From contig JAGRJB010000024.1 of NCBI GenBank assembly GCA_020442965.1, positions 1-9,070 of the forward strand: 9,070 bases of DNA, given 5' to 3'. Positions 1 through 5,436 of this stretch are shown one piece after another. The notes under the pieces are model-generated. The model ran no database searches and had not been told where the DNA came from. It was given only the letters and a program-made list of their open reading frames with translations. The stretch is from Pseudomonadales bacterium (GTDB lineage: Bacteria > Pseudomonadota > Gammaproteobacteria > Steroidobacterales > Steroidobacteraceae). Made by a program: the position numbers and the translations under genes. Position 1 is the first letter of the stretch; each line of letters begins with the position of its first letter.

Positions 1-1
1 G

Positions 2-265
2 CGCGCAGGTCTCAGGGTATCGGTGCCCATGTTGCCAACCCTGGTATTCACGCTGGTGCTCGCCTCGATTCTGCGTGAAGAGTTCCAGATTGCCTCGACC
101 ATTTTCGGGGCGCTCGTGATCTACGCGCTGGTCAACACGATGTTGCCGTCGTTTATTCTACGTAGTGCGCCACCGGCGTTCGAGGACATCCATGTTGCCG
201 CAATTCACGGCCCGCCGGCTCCCGCGCATGTGAAATCGGGCGCCAAGCCCGGCGCTACGGTTTGA
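2..265 (+). CDS. C-terminal fragment of a membrane protein, possibly a cation:proton antiporter (5' end outside window)
   Basis: The frame is open from the left edge to the TGA at 263-265, so only the last 87 residues are visible. They hold two hydrophobic segments: one around MLPTLVFTLVLASIL, and one around TIFGALVIYALVNTMLPSFI after a short polar turn (REEFQ). A proline- and alanine-rich cytoplasmic-type tail follows. Two closing helices with a short polar tail resemble the C-terminus of Kef/CPA-type cation:proton antiporters, but this is a resemblance only and no ion-binding motif lies in the visible part. An internal GTG at 23 is the first possible start in the fragment, but the residues before it remain open, so truncation by the window is more likely than a small gene. 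The family call is weak. The coding status is fairly safe. Confidence 0.55.
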   Translation, partial: RAGLRVSVPMLPTLVFTLVLASILREEFQIASTIFGALVIYALVNTMLPSFILRSAPPAFEDIHVAAIHGPPAPAHVKSGAKPGATV

Positions 266-301
266 GGTCGTGTCAAGTTAGTTAGTAGTTTGTACGGATG
301 G

Positions 302-330
302 TTGAAAGATACCGCTGGCAATGCTATCAT
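302..330 (+). promoter_or_regulatory. Sigma-70-type promoter with extended -10
   Basis: A -35 box TTGAAA (302-307) is followed after exactly 17 nt by TATCAT (325-330), and a TG one base upstream (322-323) makes an extended -10. Each element matches consensus in 5 of 6 positions. Expected transcription start is near 337, about 215 nt upstream of the OmpA-like gene at 552, so that gene would have a long leader. It lies just after the preceding gene ends at 265. Inferred from sequence only. Confidence 0.65.
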
Positions 331-339
331 CGTCGTGTT

Positions 340-648
340 ATGGAGGAGCGACCCATCGAAGCCAAGATCGTCATTCGCGAGGGCAGACTTGCCGCTTGCG
401 AGCAAGCCCGGTTACGTGCCTTGCGAGTCGACCTGCAGCGTAATTTTCGTTCTGTGATCACCTCGGAATGGAGTTGCCACGATGGCGCCGCTCGACGTAG
501 CGCAGCACCGCGGCGTGTGGCGTGTGGCGTGCGAGGCGCGGGCGTAACTTCATGGCAACCAAAGAAAAGTCAACGGTCAGCAGCGTCAAGAACCCTGGTA
601 AACCGAAGCGAGCCGCCAAGCGGGCCCAGAGCGGTGCACCGCTGGTGA
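340..648 (+). CDS. Doubtful small ORF starting at the predicted transcription start
   Basis: An ATG at 340 lies about 3 nt downstream of the predicted transcription start of the 302-330 promoter, so it would be read as a nearly leaderless message. The first roughly 44 residues (MEERPIEAKIVIREGRL and on) look protein-like, rich in Glu, Arg and Ile/Val. The remainder is Arg/Ser-rich, resembles a shadow translation, and overlaps the OmpA-like gene by almost 100 nt in another frame. There is no domain I recognise and no Shine-Dalgarno is possible so close to the 5' end. The stretch 266-481 otherwise holds only small hairpins, for example GCTTGC/GCAAGC at 394-407. Probably untranslated leader, listed so the reader knows what is there. 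Confidence 0.15.
   Translation: MEERPIEAKIVIREGRLAACEQARLRALRVDLQRNFRSVITSEWSCHDGAARRSAAPRRVACGVRGAGVTSWQPKKSQRSAASRTLVNRSEPPSGPRAVHRW
482..547 (+). CDS. 21-codon upstream ORF with good ribosome binding site
   Basis: ATG at 482 is preceded by GGAG (470-473) at 8-nt spacing, the best ribosome binding site in this part of the window. The ORF encodes 21 residues beginning MAPLDVAQHRG and stops at TAA 545-547, leaving 4 nt before the ATG at 552 of the OmpA-like gene, which has no Shine-Dalgarno of its own. This can be a leader peptide that couples translation into the next gene. It can also be the frameshifted true N-terminus of that gene: a 7-nt tandem repeat runs through its 3' half, and removing one unit puts ATG 482 in frame with the downstream ORF. 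No known peptide is recognised. Confidence 0.4.
   Translation: MAPLDVAQHRGVWRVACEARA
512..532 (+). repeat. Heptanucleotide tandem repeat, three copies
   Basis: GGCGTGT (512-518), GGCGTGT (519-525) and GGCGTGC (526-532) are three head-to-tail copies of a 7-nt unit, the last differing by one base. Because 7 is not a multiple of 3, any copy-number change shifts the frame of the ORF opened at 482. With two copies that ORF runs on into the OmpA-like gene. Confidence 0.85.
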
Positions 649-1061
649 AGCGTGCATCAATGGTATTCCTGTTTGCCGAGGGCAGTGCGACGTTGGCCCC
701 GTCCGAAGAGTCGAAGGTCGGGCCGCTGGTGACGCGTCTGCGCAGGAACCCGGATGCTATTTTGGTCATCCGCGGGCACACGCTTGGCCGTGGCGCTGAC
801 GCCGGCAATCGGGCGCTGGGTCTGAAGCGTGCACGGGCGGTTGCGCGAGCGATCGTCGGGCGCGGGATCGCTGCGCGTCGCGTGATCGCGGTGACCTTGG
901 GCCGTCGGCGGGAGTTCGAGCAGCTGCTGCCGGACGAGCGTCGGCAGCGGCGACGCGCCGACGTGTCGGTCTACTCCGGCAACGTCGTGGAACTGCGCGG
1001 GCCGGATTTGGTGATGGAGGCGCGTGTCAGTCAACGCCCACGTGCCAGACGTGTCGCCTGA
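552..1061 (+). CDS. Degenerate OmpA-like domain protein, no signal peptide
   Basis: This 169-residue protein has a Lys/Arg/Ser-rich N-terminus (1-35) and an OmpA-C-like fold from about 36 to 141. Recognisable pieces are FAEGSATL (beta1), IRGHT (74-77), an Asn at 86, LKRARAV (91-97), GIAARRVIAV and the closing DVSVY. Aligned with the canonical GHTD...N..LS..RA pattern, the diaminopimelate-binding Asp is Leu78 while the Arg of the LxxxRA helix (R93) is kept. The usual NRRVEI end is RRRADVSV. There is no signal peptide, lipobox or membrane helix, and the whole protein is strongly basic. Peptidoglycan binding is therefore doubtful, and a cytoplasmic or otherwise altered role is possible. Start choice is weak: ATG 552 and GTG 522 both lack a Shine-Dalgarno, and an in-frame stop at 498-500 bounds the ORF. 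See the upstream ORF at 482 for a possible real or coupled start. Probably transcribed from the promoter at 302-330. Confidence 0.7.
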   Translation: MATKEKSTVSSVKNPGKPKRAAKRAQSGAPLVKRASMVFLFAEGSATLAPSEESKVGPLVTRLRRNPDAILVIRGHTLGRGADAGNRALGLKRARAVARAIVGRGIAARRVIAVTLGRRREFEQLLPDERRQRRRADVSVYSGNVVELRGPDLVMEARVSQRPRARRVA

Positions 1062-1230
1062 CATGGCGGACGCGAACGGGCAAAGCTGAGCGCACGGAGT
1101 CGTGCTGCGGCGGCCACTGAGTACTAGACTGTACGGACATCGTCCGCGCAGAATTCACCCGGTCGGTGTTTGCCGAGCGTGGATTTGTTGACAGGATTTG
1201 CCAGTAAGGTTTGCGAAGGAGAGTCGTTCG

Positions 1231-1869
1231 ATGAGTCAGTCAGATCAAAAGGGTGCCGGCGCCGCCGTGACCTTCAAATTGCCGCAATTGCCCTGGGCCC
1301 CCGACGCGCTTGCGCCGGTCATCTCGGCGCGTACGCTCGAGTTTCACCACGGCCAACACCACAAGGCCTATGTCGACACCGCTAACAAGCTGGTCGAAGG
1401 CCGCGCTGACCTGGCCGGCAAGAGCGTGATCGAAATTGTGCGTGCTGTGGCGGGTAAGGCGGCGGATCAGGCGCTATTCAACGCGGCGTCGCAGGTCTGG
1501 AATCACGATTTTCAGTGGAACAGTCTCGCCAGCGCAAAGCAACGTCCGAGCGGACCACTGGCGGACATGATCAAGAAGGACTTTGGCGACTACGAGAAGT
1601 TCGCCAGCGAGTTCGCTGCGGCGGGCATCAAGCAGTTCGGCAGTGGCTGGGCGTGGCTAACCACCGACGGCAAGGCCTTGCAGATCAAGACCACCGCCAA
1701 TGCCGATAGTCCAGCGGCGCGCGGCGAGCGCTGCCTGCTGACGATCGATGTGTGGGAGCATGCGTACTATCTCGATCACCAGAATCGTCGCAAGGCCTAT
1801 CTTGATGCGGTTATCGACCAGCGTCTCAACTGGGCGTTCGCCAGCGACAATCTCCGCGCTAAACAGTAG
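1231..1869 (+). CDS. sodB: Superoxide dismutase, iron type
   Basis: The 212-residue product converts superoxide to hydrogen peroxide and oxygen, presumably in the cytoplasm since no signal peptide is seen. The four metal ligands of the Fe/Mn family are all present: His39 (in EFHHGQHH), His92 (in QVWNHDF), and Asp173 and His177 (in DVWEHAYYLD). The active-site Gln lies in the N-terminal half (Q88, just before VWNH). The C-terminal position that carries Gln in Mn enzymes is Ala (TANADSP), which indicates the iron type. Compared with E. coli SodB (ligand at His26) there is an N-terminal extension of about 13 residues (MSQSDQKGAGAAV). Start ATG 1231 is chosen because GAAGGAGAG lies just upstream at good spacing. 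A GTG-like start at 1198 would have no such site. The LapA gene follows after 25 nt, so co-transcription is likely. The 169 nt before the gene show no convincing promoter. Confidence 0.97.
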   Translation: MSQSDQKGAGAAVTFKLPQLPWAPDALAPVISARTLEFHHGQHHKAYVDTANKLVEGRADLAGKSVIEIVRAVAGKAADQALFNAASQVWNHDFQWNSLASAKQRPSGPLADMIKKDFGDYEKFASEFAAAGIKQFGSGWAWLTTDGKALQIKTTANADSPAARGERCLLTIDVWEHAYYLDHQNRRKAYLDAVIDQRLNWAFASDNLRAKQ

Positions 1870-1894
1870 CAGTACGGCCTGCCAGGGGTAGTCA

Positions 1895-2155
1895 GTGCAA
1901 AGAGCCAGGTTCTACGCGGGTCTTGCGATCGGCATCGTGCTGACGATCTTTGCCTTGCAGAATCTGCAGAGGATGCAGGTGCGGATTCTCGTCTGGTACG
2001 TCGATTTGCCCTTGGTAGGAATTGTGTTCGCCAGTGCGGCCATCGGGGCACTATGGGCGGCGCTGTGGATCGCGCTGGTGCGCTGGCGTGGCCGCAGGCG
2101 AGCCGTCAATGACTCGACGGCGGATACGGATATTTTGTTGCCGCCTCCTGATTGA
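1895..2155 (+). CDS. LapA/DUF1049 family small inner-membrane protein
   Basis: This 86-residue protein has two transmembrane helices (about 5-24 and 38-62) joined by a short loop containing QNLQRMQVRILVWYVDLPL, then a basic stop-transfer stretch (RWRGRRR) and a short polar tail. The pattern FALQN...V..LVW..DLPL..I.F....IGAL is the hallmark of DUF1049, the family of E. coli LapA (YciS), which works with LapB at the inner membrane in control of lipopolysaccharide synthesis. No LapB-type TPR gene is beside it here, so its partner is not visible. Start GTG 1895 is supported by AGGGG (1884-1888) at 6-nt spacing. It lies 25 nt after the superoxide dismutase stop and overlaps the next gene by 4 nt. 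Confidence 0.85.
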   Translation: MQRARFYAGLAIGIVLTIFALQNLQRMQVRILVWYVDLPLVGIVFASAAIGALWAALWIALVRWRGRRRAVNDSTADTDILLPPPD

Positions 2156-3081
2156 ACGCACTCGAGAAAATAGTCGGCGAGCCATGGCTCGTTCGGCTCG
2201 GTACGGCGGCGATCATCATCGTGGTGATCGCGGTGATTGCGCGGCTGCTGCAGCGTGGCGTCTCTCGTCGTCTGGAGAGCGGTGCAACGGCTTACCGCGT
2301 TCGCAAGTTCATCAGCTTCGCTGGCTTCGTGGCGGCGGCGCTGGTGCTGCTGAGCGCGTACAGCGATCGGCTGGCGGGGCTCACGGTTGCGCTCGGCGTG
2401 GCCGGTGCCGGCATCGCGTTCGCCTTGCAGGAGGTCATCGCGAGCGTCGCCGGTTGGGTGGCCGTGGCGTTCGGCCGGTTCTACTCGACCGGGGACCGCG
2501 TGCAGCTGGGCGGCATCAAGGGCGACGTGATCGACATAGGGGTACTGCGGACCACGCTGATGGAGGTCGGGCAGTGGGTTGAGGGCGATCTGTACAATGG
2601 CCGGATCGTGCGGGTCGCTAACAGCTTTGTCTTCAAGGAGCCGGTTTTCAATTACTCGGCGGACTATCCGTTTCTGTGGGACGAGATCAAATTGCCGATT
2701 CGCTATGGATCCGACTGGCAGTACGCAACGACCGTGCTGGAGGGGGTTCTGGAGGATGTCTGTGGCGATTTCGCGCGGCGCAGCGAATCGGCATGGGCTC
2801 GTGCGCGTGAGCGCTATGCGCTGGAAGATGCGCGAATCAAGCCGCTGGTCACGATGATTGCCAACGACAACTGGATCGAGCTAACGGCCCGATACGTGGT
2901 CGACTATCGACAGCGGCGCGTCACCAAGGACAAATTGTTTCGTCGCTTCCTCACTGCGGTTGATGAGTCGCAGGATCGGATCCGGTTGGCGTCGGCAACG
3001 TTCGAGGTTGTCAACGTACCACAACTTGATCTCAAGATCGGCGACGCGACTGGCTCGGTGCAGTCCCGCTACGTACCGTGA
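2152..3081 (+). CDS. MscS-family mechanosensitive ion channel, small form
   Basis: The 309-residue protein is an inner-membrane channel of the MscS type, which opens under membrane tension to release solutes on osmotic downshock. Helices are at about 13-33, 53-70 and 75-106. The last is the Gly/Ala-rich pore helix (VALGVAGAGIAFALQEVIASVAG) followed by the beta domain (GDRVQLGGIKGDVIDIGVLRTT, then the Asn-Ser-Phe-Val of the NS motif near 157-160 and EPVFNYS). The C-terminal alpha/beta part runs to about 290. There is no long N-terminal extension. Start TTG 2152 is forced: a TGA lies directly before it in frame (2149-2151), and the next in-frame start would cut into the first helix. No Shine-Dalgarno is visible. 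The TTG overlaps the LapA stop as TTGA, so translation is probably coupled. Its 3' end overlaps the convergent regulator gene by 13 nt. Confidence 0.93.
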   Translation: MNALEKIVGEPWLVRLGTAAIIIVVIAVIARLLQRGVSRRLESGATAYRVRKFISFAGFVAAALVLLSAYSDRLAGLTVALGVAGAGIAFALQEVIASVAGWVAVAFGRFYSTGDRVQLGGIKGDVIDIGVLRTTLMEVGQWVEGDLYNGRIVRVANSFVFKEPVFNYSADYPFLWDEIKLPIRYGSDWQYATTVLEGVLEDVCGDFARRSESAWARARERYALEDARIKPLVTMIANDNWIELTARYVVDYRQRRVTKDKLFRRFLTAVDESQDRIRLASATFEVVNVPQLDLKIGDATGSVQSRYVP

Positions 3082-3929
3082 GCCTCCGTCACGTTCGCTG
3101 CGACCGTACGCAATAGCCTAACAGCTTGCTGGATCACCGGCCGAGACGCTGTCTCCCTCTGATAGACGACGAATGCGGGGAACGGGAACGTCGGCGTATC
3201 GGGGACGCGGGTCAACTCGCCGTTTGCGAGTTGGCTGCGTACCAAGCGTGCCGGCATATAACCAGCCGCGCGCCGGTCGGCGAGCAGCCGCGCGCTGAGC
3301 GGGCCCATTTCCACGCTCAGCCCCGGGCTGTGAATATCCTCGAACGCGTCGGCATGCGCGGCGCGATACGTATCGCCCCAATCGATAAAAATATAGCGCG
3401 AGCGGAATTCGCCGGCGGGATCGGCGGTCACGAGAATGAGTTCGTCGGTGAATAGTTCGTGCACGACGAGTCCGGCACGCAATTCGGCAGTATGGATCAC
3501 GATCAGGTCATGTACGCCTTCGAGCAATTCGCCCATCAGTCGGTTCGGCATGCCCGCGCTCAGGCGAAACGCGGTGTTGCCGAGCAGGGTCTGGCAGCGT
3601 GGCAACCAGTCGTACAAGAACCCATCCCAGAGACTGTACTGGCCCGCGATGGCCAGGCGTTCATCAAAGCGTTCTGGCACCGCGATCTGATGGCGTCCCT
3701 CTTCCCATAAACGCAGGAGCGAGCGGGCATAGCGGTAGAATTGGCGGCCTGCGGCGGTCAGATCGCACGTGGTGTTGTTGCGCAAGAACAGTGTCTTGCC
3801 GAGCAGCGACTCCAGGCTCCGGATGCGGGCACTGACGGTCGACTGCGTGACGTTGAGGCGACGACTGGCGGAGGCGAAGTTCCCGCCTTCGACGATGGCC
3901 AGAAATGTGCGTGCGAGGCCTAAATCCAT
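3069..3929 (-). CDS. LysR-type transcriptional regulator
   Basis: The 286-residue protein has the LysR winged-helix DNA-binding domain at 1-60: LARTFLAIVEGGNFASASRRLNV, then TQSTVSARIRSLE as recognition helix, LGKTLFLR as wing, and LTAAGRQFYRYA leading into the linker helix. An effector-binding domain fills the rest (about 90-285). The effector cannot be told from sequence. Start ATG at 3929-3927 begins exactly where the family HTH begins. No good Shine-Dalgarno precedes it, and the palindrome at 3934-3950 sits where one would be. It diverges from the OmpA-lipoprotein pair, the usual layout for a LysR regulator and its target, and converges on the MscS gene with overlapping stops and no terminator between. 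Confidence 0.93.
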   Translation of the reverse strand: MDLGLARTFLAIVEGGNFASASRRLNVTQSTVSARIRSLESLLGKTLFLRNNTTCDLTAAGRQFYRYARSLLRLWEEGRHQIAVPERFDERLAIAGQYSLWDGFLYDWLPRCQTLLGNTAFRLSAGMPNRLMGELLEGVHDLIVIHTAELRAGLVVHELFTDELILVTADPAGEFRSRYIFIDWGDTYRAAHADAFEDIHSPGLSVEMGPLSARLLADRRAAGYMPARLVRSQLANGELTRVPDTPTFPFPAFVVYQRETASRPVIQQAVRLLRTVAANVTEAHGT

Positions 3930-3933
3930 TGTG

Positions 3934-3957
3934 ATTCGATGTAATCGAATTGATTAC
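3934..3957. promoter_or_regulatory. Two interlocked palindromes, probable LysR-type operator
   Basis: ATTCGAT-GTA-ATCGAAT (3934-3950) is a perfect 7-bp inverted repeat with a 3-nt centre. It contains the T-N11-A pattern typical of LysR boxes (T3936, A3948). It overlaps a second perfect inverted repeat, GTAATC-GAATT-GATTAC (3941-3957), which shares half of it. The pair lies 5 nt upstream of the regulator's start codon and about 85 nt upstream of the divergent OmpA gene, so autoregulation and control of the divergent pair are both plausible. Binding by this regulator is inferred from position and symmetry. Confidence 0.6.
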
Positions 3958-3984
3958 GCATTTAATTTCATTATACGGGATAAT
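3950..3984 (+). promoter_or_regulatory. Candidate promoter for the OmpA-family gene
   Basis: TTGATT (3950-3955) and TATACG (3972-3977) are spaced 16 nt apart, and an alternative -10, GATAAT, lies at 3979-3984 without a good -35. The -35 overlaps the palindromes, so a bound regulator would touch the polymerase site. The core AT-rich stretch stands out from the GC-rich surroundings. The exact start cannot be fixed by eye. Confidence 0.4.
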
Positions 3985-3998
3985 AGGACGGTGAGACA
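3970..3998 (-). promoter_or_regulatory. Candidate promoter for the LysR-type gene
   Basis: Read on the minus strand, a perfect TATAAT lies at 3975-3970, with TGTCTC 17 nt further upstream (3998-3993), a poor -35 box. Transcription would begin near 3963 and give a leader of about 33 nt that contains the palindrome. The -10 shares an ATTAT-ATAAT inverted repeat (3970-3984) with the opposing promoter candidate, so the two probably compete. Confidence 0.45.
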
Positions 3999-4041
3999 CT
4001 GTCATGACTTAACAATGCGTTTTAGAGGGAAGGACAAATTT

Positions 4042-5415
4042 ATGTACCGACAAGTTGTGTTGCTGGCGGGTGCCGTGCTGCTGAGCGTGGCATTTCACGC
4101 AACTGCGCAGCAGGTTGAGCGTGATGTCGGAGTCGTTAGCGCGGACGTGGCTGGTCAGCTCGAAGGTTTCAGCTACCGCGAGGGTCCCGAGTCCAAGCTC
4201 GAATTCCGCGGTACGGCCATCGCGCTGGCGGCCGAGGGGACTGGCGAGGTGGAGTTTCAGGACGGCAAGTCACGGGTTGCGGTGATCGTGCGCAAGTTGC
4301 CGAATCCGTGGGATCTTGGCCCCTATACAACCTACGTTCTGTGGGCGGTGACCGTCGACGGTCGTGCCAACAACTTAGGTTCGCTCGAACTCAGCAATGG
4401 TCGCGGTCGGCTCGATACGTCGACTTCGCTCTCGGCGTTTGCGCTGATCGTGACAGCGGAACCGTATTTCGCGGTAACGGCTCCGAGCAAGGCCGTTGTG
4501 CTGCGCAATCTGGGCAAACGTATCAAGGGTGATCCGGTGAAGATCGCTGGGTTGACCACGCGCATGGACTATGCGGGTCTCGAGAAGCGCTCGATCGACA
4601 AGCGTTCACGCGAGCCGATCGATTTGATGCAGGCTCGTTATGCGGTGGACATCGCACGTGCCTCGAAAGCTCAGGAATTTGCAGGCGCCGAGTTCACCAA
4701 GGCCAGCGAATTGCTGGCGGCGGCCGAGACGGCGCAGAAGAGCAGGAAGTACAGCGAGAGGAAGGCGGCACCGCGATTGGCTCGCGATGCCGTGCAGATG
4801 GCCGAGGACGCCCGTGGTCGCGCGGTCAGGAATGCAACCGCCGCTGACGCTGACGCACGCCGCGAGGCTGCCGCGACGGCTGCTCGCGAGGACGCCGAGG
4901 CGGAGGCTCGCCGCCAGGCTGCGATCGCTCTCGAGGAGAGTCGCCGACAAGCCGATGCAGCTGCGTCGCAAGCGGCGACGGCAGCGGCGCGCCAGGCACG
5001 CGCCGATCTGGTTGAGCGACTGAATCGCGTGTTACCGACGCGGGAAACGGATCGTGGGGTGGTGGCGCAGATTGCAGGCGTGCAGTTTGCGACGGGTGCG
5101 GCAACCTTGAACACCAGCGCACGCGAGGCTCTGGCACGCTTCGCCGGTATCGTGGGAATCTATCCTTCGATGCGGTTTCAGGTCGAAGGCCACACGGACA
5201 CGACCGGCAGCTACGCCTTGAACCAAACGCTATCGCTGCAGCGCGCCATGAGCGTGCGTGATTACCTGATCGGGCAGGGCGTTGCCGCGTCAACCATCGA
5301 CGTTGCAGGTCTGGGTCCTGATCGCCCGGTGGCCGACAATGTCACGGCGGCCGGTCGCGCCGCGAATCGGCGCGTTGAAATTGTGATAACCGGCGGCCCG
5401 ATTATCGGCCAGTAG
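4042..5415 (+). CDS. Exported OmpA-family protein with coiled-coil stalk and peptidoglycan-binding domain
   Basis: The 457-residue protein starts with a Sec signal peptide (1-22, likely cut at ATA|QQ). A beta-rich domain follows at about 30-155, including VIVRKLPNP, YVLWAVTVDGRANNLGSLEL and LIVTAEPYFAV. Residues about 192-265 form a helical DUF4398-like repeat and about 266-330 a TolA-like Ala/Arg/Glu coiled coil. The C-terminal OmpA domain is at about 340-450. That domain keeps both residues that grip diaminopimelate in OmpA homologues, Asp386 (GHTD) and Arg401 (LSLQRA), plus the closing GRAANRRVEI, so it should anchor to peptidoglycan. No outer-membrane beta-barrel is present. The start ATG 4042 has AAGGA at 7-nt spacing. 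The in-frame ATG 4015 and the long upstream extension, which runs antisense through the regulator gene, have no such support. The lipoprotein gene follows after 21 nt, forming a likely operon under the divergent regulator. Confidence 0.93.
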   Translation: MYRQVVLLAGAVLLSVAFHATAQQVERDVGVVSADVAGQLEGFSYREGPESKLEFRGTAIALAAEGTGEVEFQDGKSRVAVIVRKLPNPWDLGPYTTYVLWAVTVDGRANNLGSLELSNGRGRLDTSTSLSAFALIVTAEPYFAVTAPSKAVVLRNLGKRIKGDPVKIAGLTTRMDYAGLEKRSIDKRSREPIDLMQARYAVDIARASKAQEFAGAEFTKASELLAAAETAQKSRKYSERKAAPRLARDAVQMAEDARGRAVRNATAADADARREAAATAAREDAEAEARRQAAIALEESRRQADAAASQAATAAARQARADLVERLNRVLPTRETDRGVVAQIAGVQFATGAATLNTSAREALARFAGIVGIYPSMRFQVEGHTDTTGSYALNQTLSLQRAMSVRDYLIGQGVAASTIDVAGLGPDRPVADNVTAAGRAANRRVEIVITGGPIIGQ

Positions 5416-5436
5416 TGATTCGTCAGGAATGCCAAC

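Noticed and set aside
458..1064. Minus-strand ORFs opposite the OmpA-like gene
   Set aside because: Neither shows a recognisable domain or ribosome binding site, while the + strand shows a conserved fold signature.
1134..1146. CGGAC-ATC-GTCCG inverted repeat before the superoxide dismutase gene
   Set aside because: A 5-bp stem with a 3-nt loop is too short to call an operator or terminator, and no T-run follows.
1188..1216. TTGACA (1188-1193) as the -35 of a promoter for the superoxide dismutase gene
   Set aside because: The hexamer is perfect, but the sequence 17 nt on is TTGCGA and transcription would start after the ribosome binding site. No usable -10 lies at proper spacing.
2022..2582. 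+ strand 186-codon ORF overlapping the LapA and MscS genes
   Set aside because: It is extremely Arg/Gly-rich, typical of an out-of-frame reading of GC-rich coding DNA, and overlaps two clear family members.
3769..4041. N-terminal extension of the OmpA-family protein upstream of 4042
   Set aside because: It runs antisense through the LysR HTH codons and has no ribosome binding site. ATG 4042 has AAGGA at 7 nt and opens a clean signal peptide.
4671..5114. Long minus-strand ORF rich in Ala and Ser
   Set aside because: It is the antisense shadow of the Ala-rich coiled coil, low in complexity and without a start signal.
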